A DNA stretch of 64,000 bases from Candidatus Glomeribacter gigasporarum BEG34 (GTDB lineage: Bacteria > Pseudomonadota > Gammaproteobacteria > Burkholderiales > Burkholderiaceae), in contig NZ_CAFB01000034.1 in NCBI RefSeq assembly GCF_000227585.1, positions 86,418 through 150,417 of the forward strand, given 5' to 3'. Of this stretch, positions 1 through 7,781 are shown piece by piece (position 1 is the first letter of the stretch; the number at the start of each line of letters is the position of its first letter). The notes under the pieces are model-generated. The model ran no database searches and was not told where the DNA came from. It was given only the letters and a program-made list of their open reading frames with translations. The position numbers were made by a program, and so were the translations under genes.

Positions 1-372
1 GCATGCAAGCGGCCCTGCGCGGAACACATCCATGAAATCGAAGACGATCTGCGCGCGCGGATTGAAGCGTTTACCAACGTCAAGAAGGTGTATCTGCGCG
101 GAACCCGGCCAGACTGTCCAGCCTGCGGCGGCATGGGCGTGACCGGGCGCACCGTGGTTGCAGAAATTGTGCTGACCGCGCAGCCGCTGATGGATATTTA
201 CCGCGCTGAGGCGGGCGGCTCGGCGGCGGCTAAAAGCTATTGGGTCAAACAGATGAAGGGCATCACCAAATGCCGGCACCTGATCGAAAAAATCAACCAA
301 GGCTGGATTGACCCAAAGATGGGCGAGGAAGCGGTGTGCAGTCTGGCTGAGGATACGTTCACGTTGCAGTGA
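1..372 (+). CDS. pilQ: C-terminal part of a type IVb pilus assembly ATPase (PilQ/GspE family), cut by the window edge
   Basis: The frame is open from base 1 and ends with TGA at 370-372, so only about 123 C-terminal residues are visible. Cysteines at visible residues 2, 6, 39 and 42 form two pairs (CKRPC and CPAC), the tetracysteine zinc site of GspE/PilB-type secretion ATPases. The following VVAEIVLTAQPLMDIYR fits the end of the RecA-like domain. The Walker motifs lie outside the window. The family powers pilin polymerisation from the cytoplasmic face of the inner membrane. The next gene overlaps by four bases (GTGA) and encodes the membrane platform; prepilins follow, as in pilQ-pilR-pilS-pilV of R64 thin pili. 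A type II secretion ATPase is the alternative, but the downstream PilV-like gene argues for a pilus. Confidence 0.8.
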   Translation, partial: ACKRPCAEHIHEIEDDLRARIEAFTNVKKVYLRGTRPDCPACGGMGVTGRTVVAEIVLTAQPLMDIYRAEAGGSAAAKSYWVKQMKGITKCRHLIEKINQGWIDPKMGEEAVCSLAEDTFTLQ

Positions 373-1442
373 GCATGTTTTTTCATTCACTCAACGCGCT
401 TTGGTACCGGCTGTTTTTTGGCGCCCGTCAGCGGCTCAAGGTGTACCGGAGTCTGGCGACGTTGCTGCAGAATCATGTGCCGCTCAAGCCCGCCTTGCTC
501 GCCTGCGCTGATGTGTACGGCGCGCACGGCAAAAAGCCGAACCGCATCGAGGCCATCGTGCTTCAGGACTGCCTGAGCGCTATCGATCAAGGCCGCGCGC
601 TTGCGGAGGCGCTGCGCCGCTGGCTGCCATTCGACGAATATTCGGCGATTGCCGCGGGGCAGCGCAGCGCGCGCCTGGCGGAAGCGCTGTTGCGCGCCGC
701 CGAGATGATTCGGCGCAAAGGTAGGATGCACAAGGCCGTGATTCATGCAACCGCTTATCCGGCCATGCTGCTGCTCGCGCTCGGCGCATCCTTCTATCTG
801 ATTGCCGCGCATATGATGCCGAAACTGCTGCGGATGATGCCATCTCAACAGTGGAGCGCCAGCGTGCGCGCGCTCGACTGGATTGCGCAGTGGGTAGCGC
901 GACACGGCGCACTGTTGCTGATGGGAATGGGCGCGCTGGTCTGCGTTATCTGGATCAGTCTGCCGCGTCTGACCGGCCGCATCCGCGTCATGCTGGACGC
1001 GCTGCCGCCGTGGAATATGTACCGAATCGTGCACGGCGCAAGCTTTCTTTACAACATCGGGGTGCTGCTCAGCGCGGATGTGCCAAAAGTCGAATTGCTT
1101 GGCATGATGCGCGCGCATGCCACGCCGTATCTGCGCGAGCGGATCGACGGCGCGCTGCGCGGCATCAAAGACGGGCTGGATTTAGGGCGCGCGCTGGCGG
1201 CGAGCGGCCATCGTTTCCCAAGCGCGGATGCGATTGCGTATATCCGCGTTATCGGCAGTCTGAAAGGCGGCGATGCGCAGCTCAAGCAATTCAGCGAAGA
1301 ATGGCTAGAAGAGAGTATTGCCAAACTGAACGTTGCCGCGGCAATCTTTAAACAGAGCGCCATTGCATTAGGCGGGCTGATGATCATGATGATCGTTGCA
1401 GGGGTGAATGGTATAGGCAGCGGCATGATGATGCGCTTTTAG
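369..1442 (+). CDS. pilR: type IVb pilus inner-membrane platform protein (PilR/GspF family)
   Basis: The 357-residue product has the GspF layout: a basic N-terminal cytoplasmic helical domain, a membrane segment near residues 125-150 (HATAYPAMLLLALGASFYL), a second near 178-198, a second cytoplasmic domain, and a C-terminal membrane segment from about 330. GspF-family proteins anchor the assembly ATPase and the pilin-extraction machinery. The GTG start overlaps the ATPase stop (GTGA), which indicates translational coupling; ATG at 375 is the alternative start. The stop codon is TAG, and it coincides with the first bases of the palindromic element at 1440-1550, so the repeat ends the gene. Confidence 0.85.
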   Translation: MSMFFHSLNALWYRLFFGARQRLKVYRSLATLLQNHVPLKPALLACADVYGAHGKKPNRIEAIVLQDCLSAIDQGRALAEALRRWLPFDEYSAIAAGQRSARLAEALLRAAEMIRRKGRMHKAVIHATAYPAMLLLALGASFYLIAAHMMPKLLRMMPSQQWSASVRALDWIAQWVARHGALLLMGMGALVCVIWISLPRLTGRIRVMLDALPPWNMYRIVHGASFLYNIGVLLSADVPKVELLGMMRAHATPYLRERIDGALRGIKDGLDLGRALAASGHRFPSADAIAYIRVIGSLKGGDAQLKQFSEEWLEESIAKLNVAAAIFKQSAIALGGLMIMMIVAGVNGIGSGMMMRF

Positions 1443-1550
1443 ACAGGGGTTTCGCACAGCCGCGCTGGCGGTGTTGCGCCTCCTTGCCGTACTACTTGTA
1501 CTGTCTGCGTCGGCGCGCCTTGCCAGCGTGGCTGTGCGAAACCCCTGTTA
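1440..1550. repeat. TAG-ended palindromic element, copy 1
   Basis: Long hairpin. The left arm TAGACAGGGGTTTCGCACAG pairs with the right arm ending CTGTGCGAAACCCCTGTTA. The central part carries TGCCGTAC...TGTACTGTCTGCG, a variant of the core CGCCGTAT...ATACTGTCTTCGCGG seen in other copies. It supplies the TAG stop of pilR. The same arm sequence recurs as a half copy that cuts pcm at 3737-3815. Confidence 0.85.
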
Positions 1551-1650
1551 GGCATCTTTCAGCGGCTTGCCCTGTGCCGCTTCTCCGCTTTCGGTATTCG
1601 GGACCGCTGCAGGGTTGCTCCTTGTTGCAACGCGACTGGAAAATGCTCTA
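1549..1650. repeat. TAG-ended palindromic element, copy 2
   Basis: This element directly abuts copy 1. The left end is TAGGCATCTTTCAGCGGCTT and the right end is GACTGGAAAATGCTCTA, whose complement starts TAGAGCATTTTCCAG. The ends resemble those of the element inside tpiA (10969-11133). It occupies most of the space between pilR and pilS, leaving about 40 bases for the pilS leader. Confidence 0.75.
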
Positions 1651-1691
1651 AAGCCCATTCACGATCTTCTTGTTAACAGCTAGGAAAAATC

Positions 1692-2243
1692 ATGCAGAGC
1701 AAAAATAGCGCCGTTTTTCAAAGTGCGACGCCGGTTGCCGCGAGCGCCGGCATCATTTCGCTGGAAATGATGATCGTGGTCGGGATTCTGATTGTCCTGC
1801 TGCTTGGCGCGGGCGCGCGGATTGTCATTGCATTGCTGGCCAACGACAACGCAGCTGAAATGAGTAATGTGCAGGCGCTGTATTCGGCGCTGAAGGATAT
1901 TAAAACGACGGCGGGATACGGCGCGCCGGGCACTGAATTATCTGAGGCGGTGATTGCGGCGGGCAGCGTGCCGGGCAATATGACGGTGCATGACAATGCG
2001 ATTCAGAACCAGTGGGGCGGGGTGTATGCGTTAACGAGCACAGGGCAGGGATTTACCATTCGCGATCCCGATATTCCCGATAAAAACTGCATCAAGATTG
2101 CGCTTGCGCAGTCGCAGGCGGGTCAGTTCTCATCCACAGCGATCAACGGCGGCGCTGAAATGAGCGGGGCGCTCAGCGCGGCGGATACGGTTTCGGCATG
2201 TGCAGAAAAGCGCAATACGATTGCATGGACAAGTTCCAACTGA
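1692..2243 (+). CDS. pilS: type IVb major prepilin (PilS-like)
   Basis: The 183-residue product has a 20-residue leader ending in Gly20, followed by IISLE. This gives a G/I cleavage site and the conserved Glu at +5 of the mature protein. The hydrophobic stretch MMIVVGILIVLLLGAGARIVIALL is the pilin N-terminal helix. Two cysteines in the C-terminal third (DKNCIKIAL and VSACAEK) could form the usual disulfide-bounded loop. The long leader and large size fit type IVb pilins. TAGGAAAAATC precedes the ATG and contains a plausible ribosome binding site. It would be the main pilus subunit; the platform gene lies upstream and the second prepilin downstream. The pilT (transglycosylase) and pilU (prepilin peptidase) genes that follow pilS in R64 are missing here, so the peptidase must be encoded elsewhere. 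Confidence 0.85.
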   Translation: MQSKNSAVFQSATPVAASAGIISLEMMIVVGILIVLLLGAGARIVIALLANDNAAEMSNVQALYSALKDIKTTAGYGAPGTELSEAVIAAGSVPGNMTVHDNAIQNQWGGVYALTSTGQGFTIRDPDIPDKNCIKIALAQSQAGQFSSTAINGGAEMSGALSAADTVSACAEKRNTIAWTSSN

Positions 2244-3730
2244 GGCGCGTCCGCAAGCGCAATGCCGGCGTGCTTTCGCTCGAAGCGGCGATGGTCGCCA
2301 GTCTGCTAGTGCTGGCGCTTGTGTCGGTCGGCGGCTGGCTGAAAATCGATGCCGAACGAAAGACCGATCAAAACGCCGCAGACCATCTGAATGCGGTCTT
2401 TCGCGGCGCGCAGCATTGGTTTGCGCAACACTACGCCGCCATCGAGGCGGCGGCGAATCCGAACGTGCGTTATCCGTATTCTGTGTGGAAAAGCGCGGTG
2501 CCGGCGGCGCTGAGCGCAACCAATATTTATGGTCAAACGTATTCAATGCGCGTTTACAAAGAGCCGTCCGGCGCGCTCGATATGGCGGTGGTCACTGAAG
2601 GCGGCGCAGCGATTCCGCAACGAAGTCTGATGCGGATTGCCAAATGGATCGGCGGCGCGGGCGGATATATCTCTGGCGCTGCGCCTGCCGATGCGCAGGG
2701 CGCGTTCGGTGGCTGGCGGATGGAAATGGTCAAACTGGGCGGCACACCTGGCAGTGGTCATCTCGCGGCGGCGGCGTTCTTCAACCAGGCGCGCGCGATT
2801 CACAACTTTCTCTATCGAAGCAGGGTGCCGGGGCATCCGGAAGCCAACCGGATGGAGACAGCGATTGATATGGGCGGACACGATCTGCGCAATGGCGGCA
2901 CAATCCGCGCGCAGACGGCGGAATTTGCGCATTCCACCATCACCGTCGGCGGCGCGCAGTATTACGGCGATAGCGCGAATATCGCGCTGCGCCCGAACGG
3001 CAGCGTGTACTTCCAGCATGCGTGGAATACGGCGTCGCCCGCTGATCTGGCGGCGGTCGGCAATATCCACGCCAGCGGCAACGTGAACGCGGTTGGCAAT
3101 ATTCAGACAAACGGCAGCATGCGTGCGCAAGGCAATGTGCAAGCCGAAAACGCCGGCATCCGCGGCGACACGGCAACCGGCGGCTGGTTTAAAACCTTGG
3201 GCGATGGCGGCTGGTATAACCAGAAATGGCAGGGCGGCTGGATGATGAATGATCCCATATGGCTGCGCAGCATTGCGGACAAAAACATATATACCGGCGG
3301 TATGGTGCAGGGCGGCGCGGTGCATACGAATGGCCGCTTGTCGACCGGCGAATATGTGCAGATTGACGGCATCGCGCGTGCGGGGGAATGGTGCGCGCCG
3401 AACGGCTTGCTTGGACGGGACGACGATGGCGCGCTTCTGGCATGTCAGGTTGGCCGGTGGCGTATGCAGCGGCAGCGGCCCGCGGACGGCCTGAGCGGCT
3501 GGCAGCAGGTGGGGCCGAAAGGGCGCGCACAGCAGGATGGATTTCTGGTCGCCACTTCATGTTTTAACTGCGCACTTGCCGGTTATACGGATGGCGTGCA
3601 GCGTTTTATGATTTCCGAGCGGGATAAGTACGGCCAGGGTAGAGTCTCCGGCACGATGCCGGTTGCGCGCGGCGAAGAGTGGGAATTGGTCGGCGCTGAG
3701 CAGGTTTGGTTGATGCGCCTGGGTTCTTGA
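2225..3730 (+). CDS. pilV: type IVb minor pilin/tip adhesin (PilV-like)
   Basis: Read from ATG 2225 the product is 501 residues; an in-frame ATG at 2198 is possible but lies deep inside pilS. The N-terminus MDKFQLRRVRKRNAG is followed by VLSLE and a hydrophobic helix, a second prepilin cleavage site with Glu at +5. The middle holds Asn/Gly-rich repeats (GNIHASGNVNAVGNIQTNG), typical of PilV beta-helix stalks. The C-terminus carries the EWCAPNG...LLACQVGRW cysteine pair found in PilV tip domains. In R64, PilV sits at the pilus tip and selects the partner cell through a shufflon. No shufflon repeats or recombinase gene follow here, so a single tip variant is encoded. The gene overlaps pilS by 19 bases. 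Confidence 0.8.
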   Translation: MDKFQLRRVRKRNAGVLSLEAAMVASLLVLALVSVGGWLKIDAERKTDQNAADHLNAVFRGAQHWFAQHYAAIEAAANPNVRYPYSVWKSAVPAALSATNIYGQTYSMRVYKEPSGALDMAVVTEGGAAIPQRSLMRIAKWIGGAGGYISGAAPADAQGAFGGWRMEMVKLGGTPGSGHLAAAAFFNQARAIHNFLYRSRVPGHPEANRMETAIDMGGHDLRNGGTIRAQTAEFAHSTITVGGAQYYGDSANIALRPNGSVYFQHAWNTASPADLAAVGNIHASGNVNAVGNIQTNGSMRAQGNVQAENAGIRGDTATGGWFKTLGDGGWYNQKWQGGWMMNDPIWLRSIADKNIYTGGMVQGGAVHTNGRLSTGEYVQIDGIARAGEWCAPNGLLGRDDDGALLACQVGRWRMQRQRPADGLSGWQQVGPKGRAQQDGFLVATSCFNCALAGYTDGVQRFMISERDKYGQGRVSGTMPVARGEEWELVGAEQVWLMRLGS

Positions 3731-3736
3731 TTGCTT

Positions 3737-3815
3737 CAGGAGTTTCTCACAGCCACGCTGGCAAGGCGCGCCTTTGCTGCGAGTACAGCGAGCGCGGCAA
3801 GGGGCGCTGCGCGAG
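3737..3815. repeat. half copy of palindromic element 1
   Basis: CACAGCCACGCTGGCAAGG followed by CGCGCC matches the complement of the right arm of the element at 1440-1550. The adjoining CGAGTACAGCGAGCGCGG resembles its core. Only one arm and part of the core are present. It sits between the pilV stop and the truncated end of pcm and forms the breakpoint of that gene. Confidence 0.7.
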
Positions 3816-4100
3816 TAAAGCCGCCATATAACCGCTGCCGGCGCCGATTTCCAGCGTATAAGCGCGTGAAAGAGGAGGCGCCGCCGCCTGTAGAATGCAC
3901 GCTTCAATTTTGGGCGCCAGCGTATGCTGGCCGCACGGCAGCGGTATCTCAAAATCCGCAAAGGCGAGATTCCGGTAGGCCGCCGGCACAACATGCTCGC
4001 GTTTGACAATGGACAAGGAACCCAGCACTTCTGGATCCAGCGCCTCCCAGGGGCGGATTTGGTTTTGGATCATATTGCGGCGGGCGAGTTCGGCATTCAT
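3747..4100 (-). pseudogene. pcm: truncated protein-L-isoaspartate O-methyltransferase (pcm)
   Basis: The first about 95 residues match Pcm: MNAELARRNMIQNQIRPWE, then REHVVPAAYRNLAFAD, and the SAM-binding motif LEIGAGSGYMAALLA. Right after that motif the reading enters the half repeat at 3737-3815 and ends in unrelated residues (RPLPRSLYSQQRRALPAWL). The remaining frame is 117 residues, against about 210-220 for the family, and lacks the rest of the SAM fold, so the enzyme that repairs isoaspartyl residues should be inactive. The gene starts 45 bases from uppP on the opposite strand. A cut exactly at a repeat copy points to repeat-mediated deletion. Confidence 0.85.
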
Positions 4101-4145
4101 GCGGAATCATGTGTTTATAGACATCGGTTGTGGAGAATCATCAGA

Positions 4146-5507
4146 ATGGACTGGATGATTGCATGCAAAGCATTATTGCTCGGCGTTGCCGAGGGCCTTA
4201 CAGAATTTATCCCGGTATCCAGCAGCGGGCATTTGATTATTTTGGGCAGCGCGCTGAATTTTACCGGTGAGCAGGCCAAAGCCTTTGATGTCGTGGTTCA
4301 GATCGGCGCGATTGCCGCATTGTGCTGGGCGCTGCGCGCCCGAATCAGCGCGATTGTCTGCGGAGCGCTCGCGCGCCGGCCAGAGGCATATCGCTGCGCG
4401 TTCAATATCGCGCTCGCGTGCGCGCCGGCGGCGGCGCTGGGCTTACTTTTTGCCAGGCCAATCAAGGCCGCGCTGTTTGCGCCGGCGCCTGTTGCACTGG
4501 CGCTGATTGCGGGAGGCATCGTGATTCTGTGGGTAGAGCGCCGGGGCTGCAATGCGCGCCGCGCGCCGCGGATTGGCGCGCTGGGTGAAATCACCGTCCG
4601 CGATGCGCTTAAAGTCGGCTTTGCACAATGTTTTGCGTTGATTCCAGGCGTTTCGCGCTCAGGCTCGACCATTATTGGCGCGCTGCTTTTTGGCTTTGAT
4701 CGGCGCGTCGCAACCGAATTTTCTTTCCTGATGGCCATTCCTTTGCTGCTTGGCGCAACGGCTTATGAATTATTCAAAATGCCGGGTCTGATGAATGCCG
4801 CCAATCTCGGAGTCTTCGCCATTGGTTTGTTGGCCGCCTTTGTCAGCGCGCTGCTCTGTGTGAACGGGTTGTTGCGCTTTATTGCAACGCACGATTTCCG
4901 CATTTTTGCATGGTACCGGATCGGCTTTGGCGCGCTGATTCTAGTGATCGCGTATGGCGGTCAGAAAAATGCTTTCAGGACTAATGAGGCAAGGCCTGCA
5001 ATCAGGAACGCGAGCATCCATTTTAGAAGTTTGATTTCTCCGTCCACTTTTTCAAATTTTGCATTTATCCCCCCTTCAACTTTTTCAAGTCTGGCGTTGA
5101 TACGCAATTCGAGTTCGCGCAGATCGCCTTTAGTGGCGACATCCGCGGACGCTTGTGATTCAAACACTGCCTCTGTGAGCACCTTTGCCTGTTCGTCATT
5201 GAAGCCAGCCCCTTTGAGCCGGCGGACGAATTTGTGCGTATCGAACGTGGCTGCAAATGACATGAGAGGGTGTTCTTTACTGAAAAGCATATTTTATCCA
5301 TCTAGGCAGAGATGCACCAGAAGTTATTTCATCAATGGCTGCGAGGCCGTGATTGCCGAAAATGACTTCTATGTATATTGCCCGGTCCCTGGGCGTTTTT
5401 TAAACTCTGTCGTTTGGCGTAGGAGTTGCGCGAGTTCTGCGTTTTCTTCGGGCGTGCGCGTTGGCTGGCGCGTCAGGGCATCGCAGCGCGCGCGCAGCGC
5501 GTTGTAA
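4146..5507 (+). CDS. uppP: undecaprenyl-diphosphate phosphatase (UppP/BacA) with a read-through C-terminal extension
   Basis: This membrane enzyme recycles undecaprenyl diphosphate to the monophosphate carrier for peptidoglycan synthesis. MDWMIACKALLLGVAEGLTE, the PVSSSGHL motif and the PGVSRSGSTIIGALLFG motif are the UppP active-site signatures, followed by several membrane helices. ATG 4146 is the family start; the frame runs open upstream to 3924 only by chance. Homology should end near base 4975 (about 275 residues), where the last helix stops at VIAYGG. No stop codon occurs there, and the frame runs on for about 178 polar residues antisense to the DUF1640 gene and the 3' end of dnaG. The tail is probably meaningless sequence gained when the native stop was lost. 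Confidence 0.9.
   Translation: MDWMIACKALLLGVAEGLTEFIPVSSSGHLIILGSALNFTGEQAKAFDVVVQIGAIAALCWALRARISAIVCGALARRPEAYRCAFNIALACAPAAALGLLFARPIKAALFAPAPVALALIAGGIVILWVERRGCNARRAPRIGALGEITVRDALKVGFAQCFALIPGVSRSGSTIIGALLFGFDRRVATEFSFLMAIPLLLGATAYELFKMPGLMNAANLGVFAIGLLAAFVSALLCVNGLLRFIATHDFRIFAWYRIGFGALILVIAYGGQKNAFRTNEARPAIRNASIHFRSLISPSTFSNFAFIPPSTFSSLALIRNSSSRRSPLVATSADACDSNTASVSTFACSSLKPAPLSRRTNLCVSNVAANDMRGCSLLKSIFYPSRQRCTRSYFINGCEAVIAENDFYVYCPVPGRFLNSVVWRRSCASSAFSSGVRVGWRVRASQRARSAL
4961..5263 (-). CDS. DUF1640-like coiled-coil protein with C-terminal membrane anchor
   Basis: About 100 residues from the ATG at 5263; an upstream in-frame ATG at 5290 adds nine residues. The sequence MSFAATFDTHKFVRRLKGAG, FNDEQAKVLTEAV, a heptad-rich region (LRELELRINARLEKVEGGI and repeats) and a C-terminal helix LLKWMLAFLIAGLASLVLKAFF are the hallmarks of the DUF1640/CCDC90 family: tail-anchored coiled-coil proteins of unclear bacterial role, common in mobile or multicopy contexts. 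Its 3' end overlaps the expected end of uppP on the other strand, and the uppP read-through covers the whole gene. AAAGAA about eleven bases before ATG 5263 is a possible ribosome binding site. Confidence 0.75.
   Translation of the reverse strand: MSFAATFDTHKFVRRLKGAGFNDEQAKVLTEAVFESQASADVATKGDLRELELRINARLEKVEGGINAKFEKVDGEIKLLKWMLAFLIAGLASLVLKAFF
5319..5370. repeat. short palindrome at the end of dnaG
   Basis: AGAAGTTATTTCATCAATGG at the left pairs imperfectly with the right end, whose complement starts AGAAGTCATTTTCGGCAAT. The right end reads ...GACTTCTA, so it contributes the TAG stop of dnaG at 5369-5371, as the larger elements do for their neighbours. Confidence 0.55.
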
Positions 5508-7234
5508 TGGAGTTGTGTAATTGCAGCGCGCACTTCTTCGAGCGCAAGATTTTCCTGCGCCAGGGAGTGTTCCGCAGCGTCCGGATGTACTGCGTCGTTG
5601 CGTTGCAAATCGCGCACCATTTCATCAAGCGCCAGCAGTTCCTTGAGCGCTTCTTCGTAAATATGGGCATTTGGAGAGTGTTTAAGTACGTCAGACATCA
5701 GGCTGAAATGGGCAGTGTTGCCGAGCGCGCGAGCGTGCGTCAACACTTCTTCAAACACTGCTCCGTTGCGCGTGGCGCGGGTCAGTATCTGAATTTCATC
5801 TGCGTTTAAGCGGGCGGCAATGCGCGGCCAGGCAATCAGGGTGCGCAGCGCGCGCTGTTCATTCGCGGTGACGCGCCGCCGCGCGCCAGACACTGGAATA
5901 TGCGTCGCGCGTCGCGCGGATAAGCGCGTATCGTCTAATAGGGCAGTGATTTCAGCGACCGGCAATTCAAGCCGTTGCGCAAGTTGCCGCACAATCTGAG
6001 CGCGCAGCACATTGGCGGGTAGCACCTGCAATAAGGGTTTTGCATGAAAGAGCGCTTTTGCGCGTCCTTCGGGATGGTCAGGCGTCTGGCTGTCCAGTAT
6101 TTCGTTCAATAAAAACTGGGACAAGGGGAGGGCGGCTTTGACCGCCTGCGCAAACGCCGCCGCGCCGCGCGCGCGGATATAGCTATCCGGATCATGTTCG
6201 GACGGCAGAAATAAAAAGCGCACCGTCCGGTGATCGCCGGCGTGCGGCAAACACGCTTCGAGCGCGCGCCGCGCGGCGCGCCGTCCGGCTTCATCGCCGT
6301 CGAAGCCAAAGACGATGTGATCAGTGTGTCTGAGCAGTTTTTGCACATGGAGGGAGGTGCATGCCGTGCCGAGCGTGGCCACTGTGTTTGGAAACCCCAT
6401 TTGCGCAAGCGCAAGCGCATCGAGATAGCCTTCGACGACAAGCGCGTAACCATGCTCGCGAATGGCCGCGCGCGCTTCAAATAAACCGTAGAGTTCCCGG
6501 CTTTTGTTAAACAGCGGCGTTTCGGGAGAGTTGAGATATTTGGGCTCGCCGCGCTCAATCACGCGCGCGCCAAAACCCATCACTTGAGCGCGCAGATTGC
6601 GGATCGGAAACATAATCCGGTCACGAAAACGGTCATAGCGACGCGGCGGGCCATTTGCCTCATTCGGTTCGCGCTCGATCATTAACCCCGCTTCAACCAG
6701 CGCATCGTACGGCTGGTCTGGAAATATCTGCGCAAGGTGTTGCCAGCCATGCGGCGCGTAGCCCAGTCCGAAACGCTTGGCGATTTCGCCGCTCAGGCCG
6801 CGGTGCTTTAAATAGGCAATCGCCGCTGGCGCGGCGCGCAACTGTTCGCGATAGTAATCGGATGCGCGCTGCATGATCTCGACCAGACCGGGCGCTGCTT
6901 GCTGCGCCAGCGCCGCCGGCGCGGCAGCCTTCCGCCCGGATGGCTCGCGCGGTACCGTAAGCCCGACGGATTGCGCCAGCTCGTTCACCGCTTCGACAAA
7001 GCCCAGTCCGCTATGCTCCATCAAAAAGCCAATCGCGCTGCCGTGCGCGCTGCAACCGAAGCAGTGGTAAAACTGCTTACTGGGGCTGACCGTGAACGAT
7101 GGCGTTTTTTCGTGATGAAACGGACACAGGCCGATAAAGTTCGCGCCGCTTTTTTTCAGTTGCACAAAACGGCCGACCACATCGACCACATCGACGCAGG
7201 CGAGCAAATCCTGCAAAAAAGCGTGCGGAATCAC
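5369..7234 (-). CDS. dnaG: DNA primase
   Basis: The 621-residue product makes RNA primers for replication. The N-terminal zinc-binding domain shows CPFHHEKTPSF and YHCFGC. The RNA-polymerase core begins near residue 120 (YYREQLRAAPAAIAYLKHRG). The TOPRIM part contains EGYLDALALAQMGFPNTVATLG and the metal-binding FGFDGDEAGRRAA. The C-terminal helicase-binding region is present and length is normal. In Burkholderia dnaG follows rpsU and a GatB/YqeY gene; here rpsU lies 1.6 kb upstream, the YqeY-type gene is absent, and a MerR gene, a hypothetical gene and a DUF29 gene fill the gap. rpoD would be expected beyond the gene's 3' side but uppP is there instead, so the macromolecular-synthesis operon has been rearranged. 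Confidence 0.97.
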   Translation of the reverse strand: MIPHAFLQDLLACVDVVDVVGRFVQLKKSGANFIGLCPFHHEKTPSFTVSPSKQFYHCFGCSAHGSAIGFLMEHSGLGFVEAVNELAQSVGLTVPREPSGRKAAAPAALAQQAAPGLVEIMQRASDYYREQLRAAPAAIAYLKHRGLSGEIAKRFGLGYAPHGWQHLAQIFPDQPYDALVEAGLMIEREPNEANGPPRRYDRFRDRIMFPIRNLRAQVMGFGARVIERGEPKYLNSPETPLFNKSRELYGLFEARAAIREHGYALVVEGYLDALALAQMGFPNTVATLGTACTSLHVQKLLRHTDHIVFGFDGDEAGRRAARRALEACLPHAGDHRTVRFLFLPSEHDPDSYIRARGAAAFAQAVKAALPLSQFLLNEILDSQTPDHPEGRAKALFHAKPLLQVLPANVLRAQIVRQLAQRLELPVAEITALLDDTRLSARRATHIPVSGARRRVTANEQRALRTLIAWPRIAARLNADEIQILTRATRNGAVFEEVLTHARALGNTAHFSLMSDVLKHSPNAHIYEEALKELLALDEMVRDLQRNDAVHPDAAEHSLAQENLALEEVRAAITQLHYNALRARCDALTRQPTRTPEENAELAQLLRQTTEFKKRPGTGQYT

Positions 7235-7252
7235 GGCGGCGGGGCTTAGGGC

Positions 7253-7663
7253 CTAATCCTTGTTGGAGGCATACAGCGACTCCAAAATCGGACACTGGGA
7301 TAGAGGACGCTTGCCATCACAGGACGCTTCAAGCTGTTGAAGCGTTTTGATCATTGCTTTGATCGTTTCTTCTTTTGCCTGAAGAATCTTTAGTTTGTGT
7401 TGAATCAATGTTTTGACCTGCTGGCTGGTCGTTCCAGATTGTGCCTGCAAATGGATGAGTTCTCTGATTTCCTCAAGGCTCAGGCCCACGGATTGGGAAT
7501 TTTTAATGAAACGGATGTGGCTAATCGTCTCTTCAGGATATAAACGGTAGCCGGAGGATTTGCGTATGACATTGCAAATCAATCCGAACCGCTCGTAGTG
7601 TCGTATTGCAACGCTTGTGGTCCCGGTTTTTTTGGAAAGCTCGCCGATTGTCAGAAGTTGCAT
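7253..7663 (-). CDS. MerR-family metal-responsive transcriptional regulator
   Basis: From ATG 7663 the product is 136 residues and starts at the family N-terminus MQLLTIGELSKKTGTTSVAIRHYERFGL, a winged-helix MerR domain; the frame is open 48 codons further upstream but that part is not conserved. A dimerisation helix (residues about 80-115) is followed by CDGKRPLSQCPILESLY. The Cys-x8-Cys loop before the last helix resembles the metal-binding loop of ZntR/CueR-type sensors. The gene ends 18 bases before dnaG on the same strand. Its upstream region contains the dyad at 7692-7715, and the diverging gene at 7782 encodes a Met/His-rich membrane protein, a plausible target. Which metal it senses cannot be told from the sequence. 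Confidence 0.88.
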   Translation of the reverse strand: MQLLTIGELSKKTGTTSVAIRHYERFGLICNVIRKSSGYRLYPEETISHIRFIKNSQSVGLSLEEIRELIHLQAQSGTTSQQVKTLIQHKLKILQAKEETIKAMIKTLQQLEASCDGKRPLSQCPILESLYASNKD

Positions 7664-7684
7664 CGCCGTTATATTTTGCCTGAG

Positions 7685-7716
7685 TTGACTTAATATTAAG
7701 GTTAAAGTTAATATTG
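7685..7716 (+). promoter_or_regulatory. putative MerR operator/promoter between the regulator and the diverging gene
   Basis: The perfect dyad AATATTAA (7692-7699) and TTAATATT (7708-7715) lies just after a TTGACT hexamer (7685-7690) and overlaps an AT-rich -10-like sequence about 18 bases downstream. A dyad placed between long-spaced promoter elements is the classic arrangement for MerR-family activators. Orientation toward the + gene is inferred. Confidence 0.55.
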
Positions 7717-7781
7717 TTTTCCTTCCAAGGCGCGCCAATGGCGGAAGGATATCAATATCCACTTTCAACTCGGAAATACTC

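Noticed and set aside
2543..3325. 260-codon open frame antisense to pilV
   Set aside because: It is a mirror of the GC-rich pilV frame, with low-complexity His/Arg/Ala composition and no family resemblance.
2225..3730. Shufflon at the pilV 3' end
   Set aside because: No inverted 19-base sfx-like repeats, no alternative C-terminal segments and no Rci recombinase gene follow.
3924..4145. N-terminal extension of the uppP frame
   Set aside because: It is antisense to the pcm remnant and not part of the UppP family; ATG 4146 is the conserved start.
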